Notes under the pieces: generated by a model
Told to the model about the DNA's origin: nothing
Database searches by the model: none
Seen by the model: the letters and a program-made list of their open reading frames with translations, nothing else
Shown here: positions 23,214 through 31,994 of the stretch, in pieces
Layout of the letters: the number at the start of each line of letters is the position of its first letter
Position numbering within the stretch: position 1 is the stretch's first letter
Program-made: the position numbers and the translations under genes
IMG/VR virus record: IMGVR_UViG_3300050821_001247
Span: 1-43,659 of that record
DNA: 43,659 nt
Reading direction: 5' to 3' (one strand)
Origin: a virus

Positions 23214-23771
23214 ATGAACATCTCTTCGAATCCATGGAGTTTTACCTCTGCTGATGTTGTAGCAGCGGTTACACCGACAGCCTCTCCCAACGGACTCGTT
23301 CAGTCTGGAGCACCGGCTCTTGGGACTGTAACTCTAACCACTACCGCGGCTCATGGTCTATCAGCTGGTCAGTATGTTATGATTCTTGGAACTACGAACG
23401 GAAGATTTATCGGTCTTTATAAGGTTGCTGGAATCGTATCAGCAACAGTAGCATTACTTACAAATATTTCCTCCCCTGCAAATGGTCAACCCTTTAACAC
23501 AGTTCTCGCTGGAGATGGTGGAGGATCTGTTTTTGTTAACACAGTTCAACAGATGGTAAGAGCAGAAGATATGTCAATTCAGGCCACTTCTGCAACTCCA
23601 ACTGCTGGTCTTCTTCTTGTTTCTGATCGGAATGGTAACATAGTTTGGGAAGCTCAGCTTCCGAATACTGCCCCTACGGGTTCTCAGAACCGTGGAAAAG
23701 TTATGTGGGTTGATGGTTTGACTTTACAGTCTATTCCCGCTGGGTGGGTGTTATTAGTTACAATCAACTAA
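23214..23771 (+). CDS. Virion structural protein, unknown
   Basis: This 185-residue, beta-rich protein (many Thr/Val/Ala and Gly-x-Y repeats) contains a segment GLSAGQYVMILGTTNGRFIGL of carbohydrate-binding or fibre type. GGAG precedes the start. Most likely a tail or fibre component. Confidence 0.55.
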   Translation: MNISSNPWSFTSADVVAAVTPTASPNGLVQSGAPALGTVTLTTTAAHGLSAGQYVMILGTTNGRFIGLYKVAGIVSATVALLTNISSPANGQPFNTVLAGDGGGSVFVNTVQQMVRAEDMSIQATSATPTAGLLLVSDRNGNIVWEAQLPNTAPTGSQNRGKVMWVDGLTLQSIPAGWVLLVTIN

Positions 23772-23783
23772 AGAAGAGTTAAA

Positions 23784-24065
23784 ATGGCTATTCTACAGCA
23801 AGAACAAATTGGCTTCTCTAATCTGATTGGTGATGGAACATCAACTAGCGTAACTATCGAGCTTACTGAGCTTCCTCTCGCCACAAAACAGTCGCTTCCA
23901 CCTCTAGACGGTCTTGCGTTTATTTCTGTATTTTCTAGCGGTCTTAGTGGTATTACTGTAAGTGGCTCTATTGCTGGAACCGTAGTGACGATAAACTTTT
24001 CGTCTGCCCCAGCACTCGGTCTTTTGTTCGGACTTCAAATTTTGTTGAGCTTCCCGCTTGACTAA
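23784..24065 (+). CDS. Small beta-rich tail protein, unknown
   Basis: This 93-residue protein has alternating Thr/Ser and hydrophobic residues (for example ISVFSSGLSGITVSGSIAGT), suggesting a beta sandwich. No family is recognised. It lies between two structural genes and 16 bases before the LamG/SGNH protein, so a role at the fibre base is plausible. Confidence 0.55.
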   Translation: MAILQQEQIGFSNLIGDGTSTSVTIELTELPLATKQSLPPLDGLAFISVFSSGLSGITVSGSIAGTVVTINFSSAPALGLLFGLQILLSFPLD

Positions 24066-24080
24066 GATGAGTAAATCAAG

Positions 24081-26450
24081 ATGAAAAAACTTCTTCTAGC
24101 TTTAGCTTCGTTACTTCTATTTCCATGCCTCGTAAAAGCTCAGGTAACTTTGCAAGTTACTGATACAGCTTCGCAGGCATGGCTTAACGGAACATGGGCG
24201 GTTCAGCTAACGCCTCCGAATGGATTCTCTGTTTCACAGCTACGAACGAACGGGAATCCTGTTCCTAATCCTACTCAAAACGGATCATTGAGCGGAACTG
24301 GTGGAGCCTCTATAACTTTAACCACGAATACGAGTATCGCTCCTACTCCGAGTACGTGGTATTTTACAGTTTGCCCTCTTGCTTCGTCAGCATGTTTTAG
24401 TCAGTTCGTTAGTATTACTACATCGAATCAGTCGGTAACGATAACTCCTCCACCACCAGTGGTATTTCCATCCCCATCTGCCACTAATAGTCTAGCTTAT
24501 AATGATGCTGAACTTTCTGGGGCAGTTATAGGATCTACTTATTATAATACCTCAAATAACCAGCAAAGAGTCTGTAACGCACCAACCCCATGTACATGGG
24601 GTCCTGCTGGAGGTGTTGGAATAACTGGAGCCCCACTTCTTACTAATACAGGATTAATTGGTGACTATAGATTTACTGAGGGTTCTGGAACTACAGATGT
24701 AGATGTTTCTGGTCATAGTGGTCCACTCACACTCGTCAATACTCCTACTTGGGTTGTCGGGGCTAGTGGTGGAGGAGTTACCTGCACGAGTGGCAGCAGT
24801 CAGTACATCTCTGTCCCTACTTCGATTACCACAACTGCCGTGTCGGTGGAAATGTACGTCAGCGTTCAATATTCCAACATCGGAGCGTTGCAGCAGAGGG
24901 CGCTCATCATCAATAGCGGAGGCGGAGGAACTTCAAATACTAGCGGCATCCTCGTGGACACCAGCAATGCGTTTCTAGGACCAGTGAATACCGGTGCACC
25001 GGACATCGGGGCATTTAAGAATGGTGGATTTGGTGAAGCCTACGAGAACTCGTACAACGGGACTGGTCTCATAACCTGGGTCAAGGGATCGAGCGCTGAC
25101 GCGATTTACTTGAACGGCCAGCAATCCAGTCAATTAGTTCAAAATTCCGGTACGTTGGGCGTCGATACCGGCAACAATTTTCAGATTTGCGGCGCCGCAG
25201 CCGGGTCCGGATATGCTAGCTCGACCTATCTGACGATGACTGTGTATTGGGTACGCTTCTTTAGTGCGGCGCTTACGACGCAACAAGTTACAAACGATTA
25301 TCAAGGCATGTCCGCAATCGAAGCAGGAAATGGGTTTCCGCAAAGCGTTGGTGGAACGGATCAGGTCAGTTACCAAATTGATGTCGGGGATTCGTTGACT
25401 TCCAATCCCGGCGGCTCCGTTGCTTATCCGACGCTTTTAGTTCTTAGTAATTCATTGACAACCGGAGTACGCGGTGTATCAGGACAGCAAACGTCTACTC
25501 TGATAAACAATTTTAACGTAATCGTTCCTCCATTTTATCGTCCTTCCGGACCACTATCGCTTTTTAATTATTGGGAAGGCACGAACGATTCCGGTACACT
25601 AACTGCGCAGCAAACAGTCGGAAACAATCGCAAATTTTGTACGCTCGTACACCAACTTGGCGCGAAATGCAGCATTATGCCAATGATCGCTCGCGGCTCT
25701 AGTGCTTCGGTATTTGCGGAAACTCTGAATCCGCTTCTGCGTCAACTCGTTTCCAACGGCTACGCGGATATGTTGATTGATATTGCTGCTGACCCGCTAT
25801 TCGCTCCAGGTCAAGCGGCCACAACTTCGTGTTACCTTGGTGATCAAACCCACTATACGACGGCATGTTCCTATAATAATGTCTCCATCATGGTGCAATC
25901 CGCAATCAATAGCCTGTATGGAAATTGGAGCTTTGGGACAGCGAACACCTATTCCTCGGCCGGCGCCGCAGCGATTGCAACGACCGCCGGTTCCGAGTCT
26001 ACGAATACAATGACATTTACGTCGGCCGGATGGACAGCCGCGACGTTTGTCGTTGGGACGCGCATGGTCTGCGCGGGGATCACTCCGGCGGGCTACAACG
26101 GAGTCTGGCAAATCCTGACAAACGGTGGAACGACGGTCACCGCCTATAACGGGACAACGGGCCTCGGCGCGATCACTGTGCAGGGAACTTGTCAGGGTGA
26201 ACAGCTACAGCAGGCGGATAACTATGCCATCCTGAACAGCGGGGGAAATTTCCTGCTTTCGAGCTGTCTTGACTGGGTAGGGCGAAACGTGAATCTGTGG
26301 AACATTAATGGCTCATCCGGAACGCTTGTTGTCTTTAACTCTGAGACTTTCGTCGGAAGTACAACTGTCACATCGAACGCGGTTGCAATTCTTAGTTCGG
26401 TATTGACGAGCAACACTGCTGGTGGTTGCAAGTGGGTGAGGTTACAATAA
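24081..26450 (+). CDS. Receptor-binding-type protein: signal peptide, LamG and SGNH esterase
   Basis: This 789-residue protein has a signal peptide (about residues 1-20), an N-terminal beta domain, a laminin-G/concanavalin-like section (about 190-410, with a LIGDYRFTEGSG start typical of LamG) and an SGNH/GDSL hydrolase domain. The latter shows block I VGDS near 435-438, GTND near 500 and DQTH near 590, so all three catalytic blocks are present. Such esterases remove acetyl groups from glycans, often on the host surface. The stretch from about 24,780 on is more GC-rich than its flanks, suggesting transfer. It is probably a tail spike or fibre, but a secreted enzyme cannot be excluded. Confidence 0.78.
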   Translation: MKKLLLALASLLLFPCLVKAQVTLQVTDTASQAWLNGTWAVQLTPPNGFSVSQLRTNGNPVPNPTQNGSLSGTGGASITLTTNTSIAPTPSTWYFTVCPLASSACFSQFVSITTSNQSVTITPPPPVVFPSPSATNSLAYNDAELSGAVIGSTYYNTSNNQQRVCNAPTPCTWGPAGGVGITGAPLLTNTGLIGDYRFTEGSGTTDVDVSGHSGPLTLVNTPTWVVGASGGGVTCTSGSSQYISVPTSITTTAVSVEMYVSVQYSNIGALQQRALIINSGGGGTSNTSGILVDTSNAFLGPVNTGAPDIGAFKNGGFGEAYENSYNGTGLITWVKGSSADAIYLNGQQSSQLVQNSGTLGVDTGNNFQICGAAAGSGYASSTYLTMTVYWVRFFSAALTTQQVTNDYQGMSAIEAGNGFPQSVGGTDQVSYQIDVGDSLTSNPGGSVAYPTLLVLSNSLTTGVRGVSGQQTSTLINNFNVIVPPFYRPSGPLSLFNYWEGTNDSGTLTAQQTVGNNRKFCTLVHQLGAKCSIMPMIARGSSASVFAETLNPLLRQLVSNGYADMLIDIAADPLFAPGQAATTSCYLGDQTHYTTACSYNNVSIMVQSAINSLYGNWSFGTANTYSSAGAAAIATTAGSESTNTMTFTSAGWTAATFVVGTRMVCAGITPAGYNGVWQILTNGGTTVTAYNGTTGLGAITVQGTCQGEQLQQADNYAILNSGGNFLLSSCLDWVGRNVNLWNINGSSGTLVVFNSETFVGSTTVTSNAVAILSSVLTSNTAGGCKWVRLQ

Positions 26451-28858
26451 TGAAGAGAATTTTTTATCTATTCATATTCTTAACACTTCTAACCTTCACT
26501 TCAAAAGCGAACGCCCAAGGCGTATCCGATCAAGGAATAGCTTTATTTAACTCCAACGGAAATGCTAAAGTAGTTCCTTCTGCTCTTATAACCGTTTGTG
26601 CGTCTACGTATATAGGATTAGCCCCGTGCTCTCCACCACTTCTTAATACTATATTCTCTGACGTAGCTCTTACTAAACCACTTACTAACCCTTTTAATGC
26701 AGACGCGAACGGTAATTTTATATTCTTCCTAGCCCCTAACGCAACTGGTTATACTTATAGCATAAATGGGGTAGGTGTCGCTGGGCAGGTTTTTCTTATC
26801 TCACCACAAACAACCGTTATTTCTAGTTCTGGTCCGACTCTAAATGGTACCTGTATTGTTAGTGCTACACAGAGTTTACAAACTTGCTTAAACAACGCAG
26901 TTAATCACACAGAAATTCACGTCCCTCCTGGAACATTCGTATATTCTAGCGCCGCCCCACTCGTTACCGCAACAGCAGGTATAAATGGGGTAAAAATTAT
27001 AGGTTCTGGGAAATATTCTACTAATATCCAGTATACTGGAACAAGTGCAATTCCAGCTCTTATAGATGTAGCCCCAGCTACTCCATCCTCTCAAACTTTA
27101 AATAATTGGACGATTCGTGATTTGACTCTTATTGGAAATTCTCATTCCGTTGATTGTATTCGCTTCCAATCGGTCGTTCATAGTACTATTCAAGACGTTA
27201 ATTGTATTAACGTAACTAACTACGGACTTGAATGGTTCTTCGGTGTTGGAAATGTAATTAATCATTTTTCTTGTGATCCTGACGGGGTGGGCTATCTCGT
27301 AGTTCCCGTTGGGTGTATTAGCTTAGGAGAGAATTCACAAGGTGCTTTTACAACCTCATCTATAATAACTCCAGTTGGTGAAAATCTTAGCGGAACTGCA
27401 CTTCTATGTACTGGATGCTCCTCCAACTCTTTTAGTGCAACTCAGATTTCAACTAACGGAACGGCTATGGATATTGAACCTAGTGCTCTTGGTCATGGAC
27501 CTGCTATTGGTAATACATGCGACGGATGTCTTCTAGAAAATAGCTCTAATGCTAATGGATTAATAGTAAATGGGGAGAATAATGTCTTTAACGGAGGTAT
27601 TATTGCTGGAATTGGTGTCGGAATAGTAGATGTAAAGGGCTTTAATAATCAATTCAATAATACTCAGATTGGTCTAGGATTAAAGACTGAATTAACGGCA
27701 GTTAATACTATTCTTAATCATGTTTTAATGAGTGCAACTTTACTGACTGATCTAGGTATAAATACACAACTAATTCATAACGTCGATCCAGGTACTGGCG
27801 CTCAGTGGAAAGTGACGCAGCCAAACTTTCGCTCTGTTATTCCAGCTAGCGGTACCCAAAGTGATCTTAGCTCATCTGACCCACAGGATCACAACGCCAC
27901 TAACTGTTGGACATTCCTTAGCACCACGCCAACCACTATGTCCACTACGGTACTTACTACTGGAAAGCCTTGGCGCGCTGTGCTACATGGTATTTGGCAG
28001 AACGACATTGAGGGTACAGGATTAGTGCAGTTACCCGAAATCCAAGATGTGACCAGTGTGGCGAACACCATTGCCGTTGGTGGAACTATTATCATTACGT
28101 TCTCAGTCAACGGAAGTGGTCAGTTTCAAGGCGTAGGAAATACATCTGCGAAGAATGCTATGTTTTGTGGAACTCTTACCATGAATCCAGCTCCGCAGAA
28201 TGCGGCTGGTACGTCCTCTATTTCTATGAAAGGCCTTATTAGTTCTGCTGGAGGATTTACATCAACATCTGCAACTGGAGTAGATTTTAATGTTCCTTTA
28301 AATAGTTCAATTCGAATTGCTGGTTCCGGTAATTACTTTCTCGATCTTAGTAATGTGACATTTCGAGATGCAGGAGGAGCTCCTGGAGGAGCAGTTCAAT
28401 TCTCTGGAGCTGTTCGACCGTCCGTAGCAGGGGGCTCTGATCTTGGAACTGCGCCTCTTCCGTTTGGGAATATATGGATAGGAACTGCGGCAACTAATAA
28501 TTTTAAGATACAGCCGTCTTCGACTACTGGTGCTAGAATTATCACGCTTGCTGATCCTCTTTCTCCTACTACTGTTGCATGGCCTCTAACGATTGCAAAC
28601 GGTACGGCCGCAATGACAACAGCATTAATAGCTACAGTTTCCTGTGGAACTACGGTAACGGTAGCCGCTACTGGAGTTTTAACAACTGATGTAATAGATA
28701 CAGATTTCAACGCGGCTGTAACCGCGGCAAATATGGGTCTTCTTACGTTTCACGCTTGGCCGACATCCGGAAACGTAAATTTTAATTATTGTAATCCTAC
28801 TGCCGCTAGCCAAACTCCAACAGCTATGACAGTTAATTGGAGTGTTAGGAGACCATAA
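26450..28858 (+). CDS. Beta-helix tail spike with signal peptide
   Basis: This 802-residue protein begins with a signal peptide (about 1-23, ending ANAQG), then a beta domain, then a right-handed beta-helix of pectate-lyase type (around residues 150-450), with repeats such as NNWTIRDLTLIGN and GLEWFFGVGN, and a beta C-terminal region. These folds bind or cut surface polysaccharide. ATG 26450 overlaps the previous stop (TAATG). It pairs with the LamG/SGNH gene as the receptor-binding part of the virion. The signal peptide is unexpected for a cytoplasm-assembled tail protein. Confidence 0.75.
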   Translation: MKRIFYLFIFLTLLTFTSKANAQGVSDQGIALFNSNGNAKVVPSALITVCASTYIGLAPCSPPLLNTIFSDVALTKPLTNPFNADANGNFIFFLAPNATGYTYSINGVGVAGQVFLISPQTTVISSSGPTLNGTCIVSATQSLQTCLNNAVNHTEIHVPPGTFVYSSAAPLVTATAGINGVKIIGSGKYSTNIQYTGTSAIPALIDVAPATPSSQTLNNWTIRDLTLIGNSHSVDCIRFQSVVHSTIQDVNCINVTNYGLEWFFGVGNVINHFSCDPDGVGYLVVPVGCISLGENSQGAFTTSSIITPVGENLSGTALLCTGCSSNSFSATQISTNGTAMDIEPSALGHGPAIGNTCDGCLLENSSNANGLIVNGENNVFNGGIIAGIGVGIVDVKGFNNQFNNTQIGLGLKTELTAVNTILNHVLMSATLLTDLGINTQLIHNVDPGTGAQWKVTQPNFRSVIPASGTQSDLSSSDPQDHNATNCWTFLSTTPTTMSTTVLTTGKPWRAVLHGIWQNDIEGTGLVQLPEIQDVTSVANTIAVGGTIIITFSVNGSGQFQGVGNTSAKNAMFCGTLTMNPAPQNAAGTSSISMKGLISSAGGFTSTSATGVDFNVPLNSSIRIAGSGNYFLDLSNVTFRDAGGAPGGAVQFSGAVRPSVAGGSDLGTAPLPFGNIWIGTAATNNFKIQPSSTTGARIITLADPLSPTTVAWPLTIANGTAAMTTALIATVSCGTTVTVAATGVLTTDVIDTDFNAAVTAANMGLLTFHAWPTSGNVNFNYCNPTAASQTPTAMTVNWSVRRP

Positions 28859-29614
28859 ATGCCAGTTTTAAGTCCGACTGGGGTTCAGTTTTATATAAAT
28901 GATCTTGTTCCCGAAGTTCTTATTCGATGTGAGAATAGAACGACGGATACGGCTCGCGCTGCAATCTGGTTACGAGATGCGTTGCTAGAGATTGCATCTA
29001 ACCCCGATTATCGAGATGACTTTCAAGAGCTAGAGGAACTTGGTCCGTTATTCAATTTAACCGGAGGTAATAGTCTTTCAACTGCGGTTCAAGAATATCC
29101 CGAAGCAAGCTTGATTCCGGGAGGAGATGTTAATAATGCGTTTCTGGATATTCTTATTTGGATTGATTTTCCAGCAAATAATGATCGTAGAAAGCTTGAT
29201 GTTTCACATTATCAGAAAACGGATAAGTTTCAACCAGTTTTCTCAATCCCGACGGAGTGGTATAGATTTGGTGGAACTATAGGATTTAATCCGATTCCAG
29301 ATAAGAATTATCAAGTTCAAGCACGGCTATGCCGGATGCATCCCATAAATGATAACGTGCTTACTCAGACGTTAATTCTTCTACCAAGGGATTGGAACGA
29401 AATTCTTATATGGGCTGCCGTTCAAAGAGGGTTTCAGGAATTGATGGAATATGAAAAGGCTGCATCAGTTCATACGTTTCTTTATGGAGATCCGGATAAT
29501 AAGAATCAACCAGGATTACTGTTCCATGCGAAGCGTAAGCGTCGAAAAGAGCAGTGGAGACAAGAATCGAGATTAAGTCTTATTCGTCGTCCATACATCT
29601 GGGGAGCGCAGTAG
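28859..29614 (+). CDS. Head-tail connector / tail tubular A-like protein
   Basis: This 251-residue protein has a helical and beta mixture (ARAAIWLRDALLEIASNPDYRDDFQEL region at 30-60) and a charged C-terminus, of the type seen in podovirus gp11/tail tubular A adaptors that close the portal. The adjacent large virion genes agree. The call rests on position and size. Confidence 0.55.
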   Translation: MPVLSPTGVQFYINDLVPEVLIRCENRTTDTARAAIWLRDALLEIASNPDYRDDFQELEELGPLFNLTGGNSLSTAVQEYPEASLIPGGDVNNAFLDILIWIDFPANNDRRKLDVSHYQKTDKFQPVFSIPTEWYRFGGTIGFNPIPDKNYQVQARLCRMHPINDNVLTQTLILLPRDWNEILIWAAVQRGFQELMEYEKAASVHTFLYGDPDNKNQPGLLFHAKRKRRKEQWRQESRLSLIRRPYIWGAQ

Positions 29615-29622
29615 GAGGATAA

Positions 29623-30669
29623 ATGGCCGCACCATCAGGAGCAGTTTCTCAACTTTCGGGATTATTTGGTGGAGCTAATCAAAGCTCTTTAAGTCCTACG
29701 ACCGGCGGTAGTAATCAGTTTATGTCATATCCATCTATGAGTGCTGGTCAAGGTCTTACGATTCATCCTCCGACTCCAATCGGAGGTGGTGGAGGTGGTG
29801 CTCCTGGTCCCACTCCGTTACCTCCGGCTCCTACTCCCGCTCCACCTCCGGGAGGTGCTGGAACTGTTCCTACGCCGACTCCGCTACCAGGATCGAATCC
29901 TCTTCCTTATCAGGGAGCTGGTCCTGGATATGGAGGGACGGTTCCTGGTACGAATACGTTTCATCTTGATCCGACCTATGATCCGGCCTATACTGGTCAG
30001 TATTATAATACTATTCAGCAAATGCTTGGAACTGGCTTGCCTGGTTTCAATCTTCAAACAGCCCTTCCGGGTGGAGGGACAACGGGAGCTGGACAGTTGA
30101 ATGCTCCATTGAATTCGACTCTTCAAGGAATACAGAATTTCCTTGGAGGTTATCAATCCAATGTTCCGGGGTCCAATGCGTTAAATCAGATGGCTAATAC
30201 CGGTAACCCTGTTGATCAGACGGCTGCATGGCAAGCGATGCTTGGTTCCGAGCAGCAAAACATTCAACAGAATCAAGCGGATATTAAGGAGCAATTTGCC
30301 TTTGGTGGGGCGCTCGGAGGTTCTGAGTTCGGCAATGCTATGCAGAATTATATGAGTCAGGTTACCGCAGATCAAAATGCCCAATTGACTCAGGCAACAG
30401 CGACCGCGCAAGAAAACGCCATGAATCGTCAATTAAGTGCGCAGCAGGGGATTCAAGGCGAAGCCAATCAATTTGGTTCTGGGGTTCAGAATTTGGATCA
30501 AAGTGCGATTCAGAATATGCTTAATGAATTTAATTACACTTTACCACAGAATAATCCTCTATGGCAGTTGATGGGTCAGTCCGCGAGCGCGAGTCCGGGA
30601 CTTGCTCAGACCGCTAGTGCTTCGCAGACGTTTTCGAATATCGCAGGCGGAATTGGGAGTCTCCTCTAA
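29623..30669 (+). CDS. Gly/Pro-rich internal virion-type protein
   Basis: The protein is 348 residues. The first 120 residues are low-complexity Gly/Pro/Ser with PTPLPPAPTPAPPPGGAG-type repeats; the rest is helical with many Gln/Asn (QQNIQQNQADIKEQ). Preceded by GGAGG. Proteins like this in the 3' part of podovirus late operons are often internal or ejection proteins. It may be the first of three such genes (29623-34411). Confidence 0.6.
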   Translation: MAAPSGAVSQLSGLFGGANQSSLSPTTGGSNQFMSYPSMSAGQGLTIHPPTPIGGGGGGAPGPTPLPPAPTPAPPPGGAGTVPTPTPLPGSNPLPYQGAGPGYGGTVPGTNTFHLDPTYDPAYTGQYYNTIQQMLGTGLPGFNLQTALPGGGTTGAGQLNAPLNSTLQGIQNFLGGYQSNVPGSNALNQMANTGNPVDQTAAWQAMLGSEQQNIQQNQADIKEQFAFGGALGGSEFGNAMQNYMSQVTADQNAQLTQATATAQENAMNRQLSAQQGIQGEANQFGSGVQNLDQSAIQNMLNEFNYTLPQNNPLWQLMGQSASASPGLAQTASASQTFSNIAGGIGSLL

Positions 30670-31994
30670 TGCCTAATGGTGACGCTGCAACTAACGTAGT
30701 TGATCCAAGACAGCTTTTAATAGCTCTTATGCAAAGGGCCAATAGAAACGCACCTTCGGGTGGTGTGCAACCGCAGGGCGGGCAGCCAATGCCAGTCCCT
30801 TCGGGGCAACCGCAGCAACAACAGCCGCAAGCTCAGGCTCAACCTCAGCAAGCTGCTTCACAACTTCCGCAAGCAAGGCAAGCTCCGTATACTCCGCTTC
30901 CTCAGGGACGTGGACCTGGTGGGGTTATCCTTGGATTAATTAACACTGCGGAGCAGAGGTCGCATGAAAAGAAGGCTGCGTTAGCAGAAGGATATTACAC
31001 GCAGATAAACGATCTTCTCGCAACTGGCGATCCGAAGGATAAGGAGAAGGCTCAACATTTTCTTGATGATCCGAAAATTCGAAAGATGCTTAATGAGGGA
31101 ATGAATTGGCAGCCTCTTACGGAGGAACCTCCGCCAGAGGCGTTAGGAATTCAAAGAGCGAATCAGAAGATTCAACAGAAGCAGACTACGAAACAGAAAT
31201 TAATGCAAATGCTAATGCCCAGACAACAGCCTCAGGCTCCGCAGGGAAGAGCGATTATTCCTGGTCCGAGTCAAGCTTCGCAGCAGGCTCAGCAACTCGG
31301 ACAAGCGAAGGTTGCTACGGAACAAGCGCAGGCTGGAAAAGAAACCGCACAAGGTGAGGAAGCTAAAGCTAGAACGGCTGCCATTGGTCCGGAAGTAGAA
31401 GCTAAAAAGCTTGCTGCGCAGGCGGAAGCTGACCGAGCATCCGCAGAAGTTAAGAAAGCTGAACAGGCTGCTAAAGAGTCGGAAGCTTTAACTCCGTTCA
31501 AAGAACGGGAATATAACGCTAAAATCGGACAACTTAACGCTCTCGCAGAGGAGGCTAAGGCTCACGCTAAATATTTCGATAAGGGCGGTAAGATTCCTGG
31601 CTCTGCTATGAATAATCTTATTAAGTCCGCAAGATCCGATCTATATTCAGCATGGAAGGACGCTCAATCAACTCGTAATACGGTTCATAAAGAAATTCAG
31701 AAACAAGAATCTGGCGTAGCCTCTAAAGTTCTTTCTAGAATGGGGATTGTCGGAGATGCTAGAACTGGAGCCTTTACGGCCGACAAGCAGTTTGATGGGT
31801 TAACACAGGCTCTTAAATGGTGGGATGGGGAAGGTTTACAGAAAATTCAAAATGGAGAGATAACTCCAAGTCAAGCCTTAGCTCATGCCTATAGCTTAGC
31901 TGGAATAGAAGCTCCACCTTCTTCCAATCCACAGGATTTCGGAGACACAGGAGGTTTCGTTATGGGACCTGATGGGACGTATCAGGAGAGATAA
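30669..31994 (+). CDS. Gln-rich coiled-coil virion protein
   Basis: The protein is 441 residues. The N-terminal 70 residues are very Gln/Pro-rich; the middle (about 170-300) is a long charged coiled coil (for example QAGKETAQGEEAKARTAA). A C-terminal region is helical. The ATG overlaps the previous stop (TAATG). This type of protein is common among DNA-ejection or internal core proteins in podoviruses. No catalytic motif is visible. Confidence 0.6.
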   Translation: MPNGDAATNVVDPRQLLIALMQRANRNAPSGGVQPQGGQPMPVPSGQPQQQQPQAQAQPQQAASQLPQARQAPYTPLPQGRGPGGVILGLINTAEQRSHEKKAALAEGYYTQINDLLATGDPKDKEKAQHFLDDPKIRKMLNEGMNWQPLTEEPPPEALGIQRANQKIQQKQTTKQKLMQMLMPRQQPQAPQGRAIIPGPSQASQQAQQLGQAKVATEQAQAGKETAQGEEAKARTAAIGPEVEAKKLAAQAEADRASAEVKKAEQAAKESEALTPFKEREYNAKIGQLNALAEEAKAHAKYFDKGGKIPGSAMNNLIKSARSDLYSAWKDAQSTRNTVHKEIQKQESGVASKVLSRMGIVGDARTGAFTADKQFDGLTQALKWWDGEGLQKIQNGEITPSQALAHAYSLAGIEAPPSSNPQDFGDTGGFVMGPDGTYQER

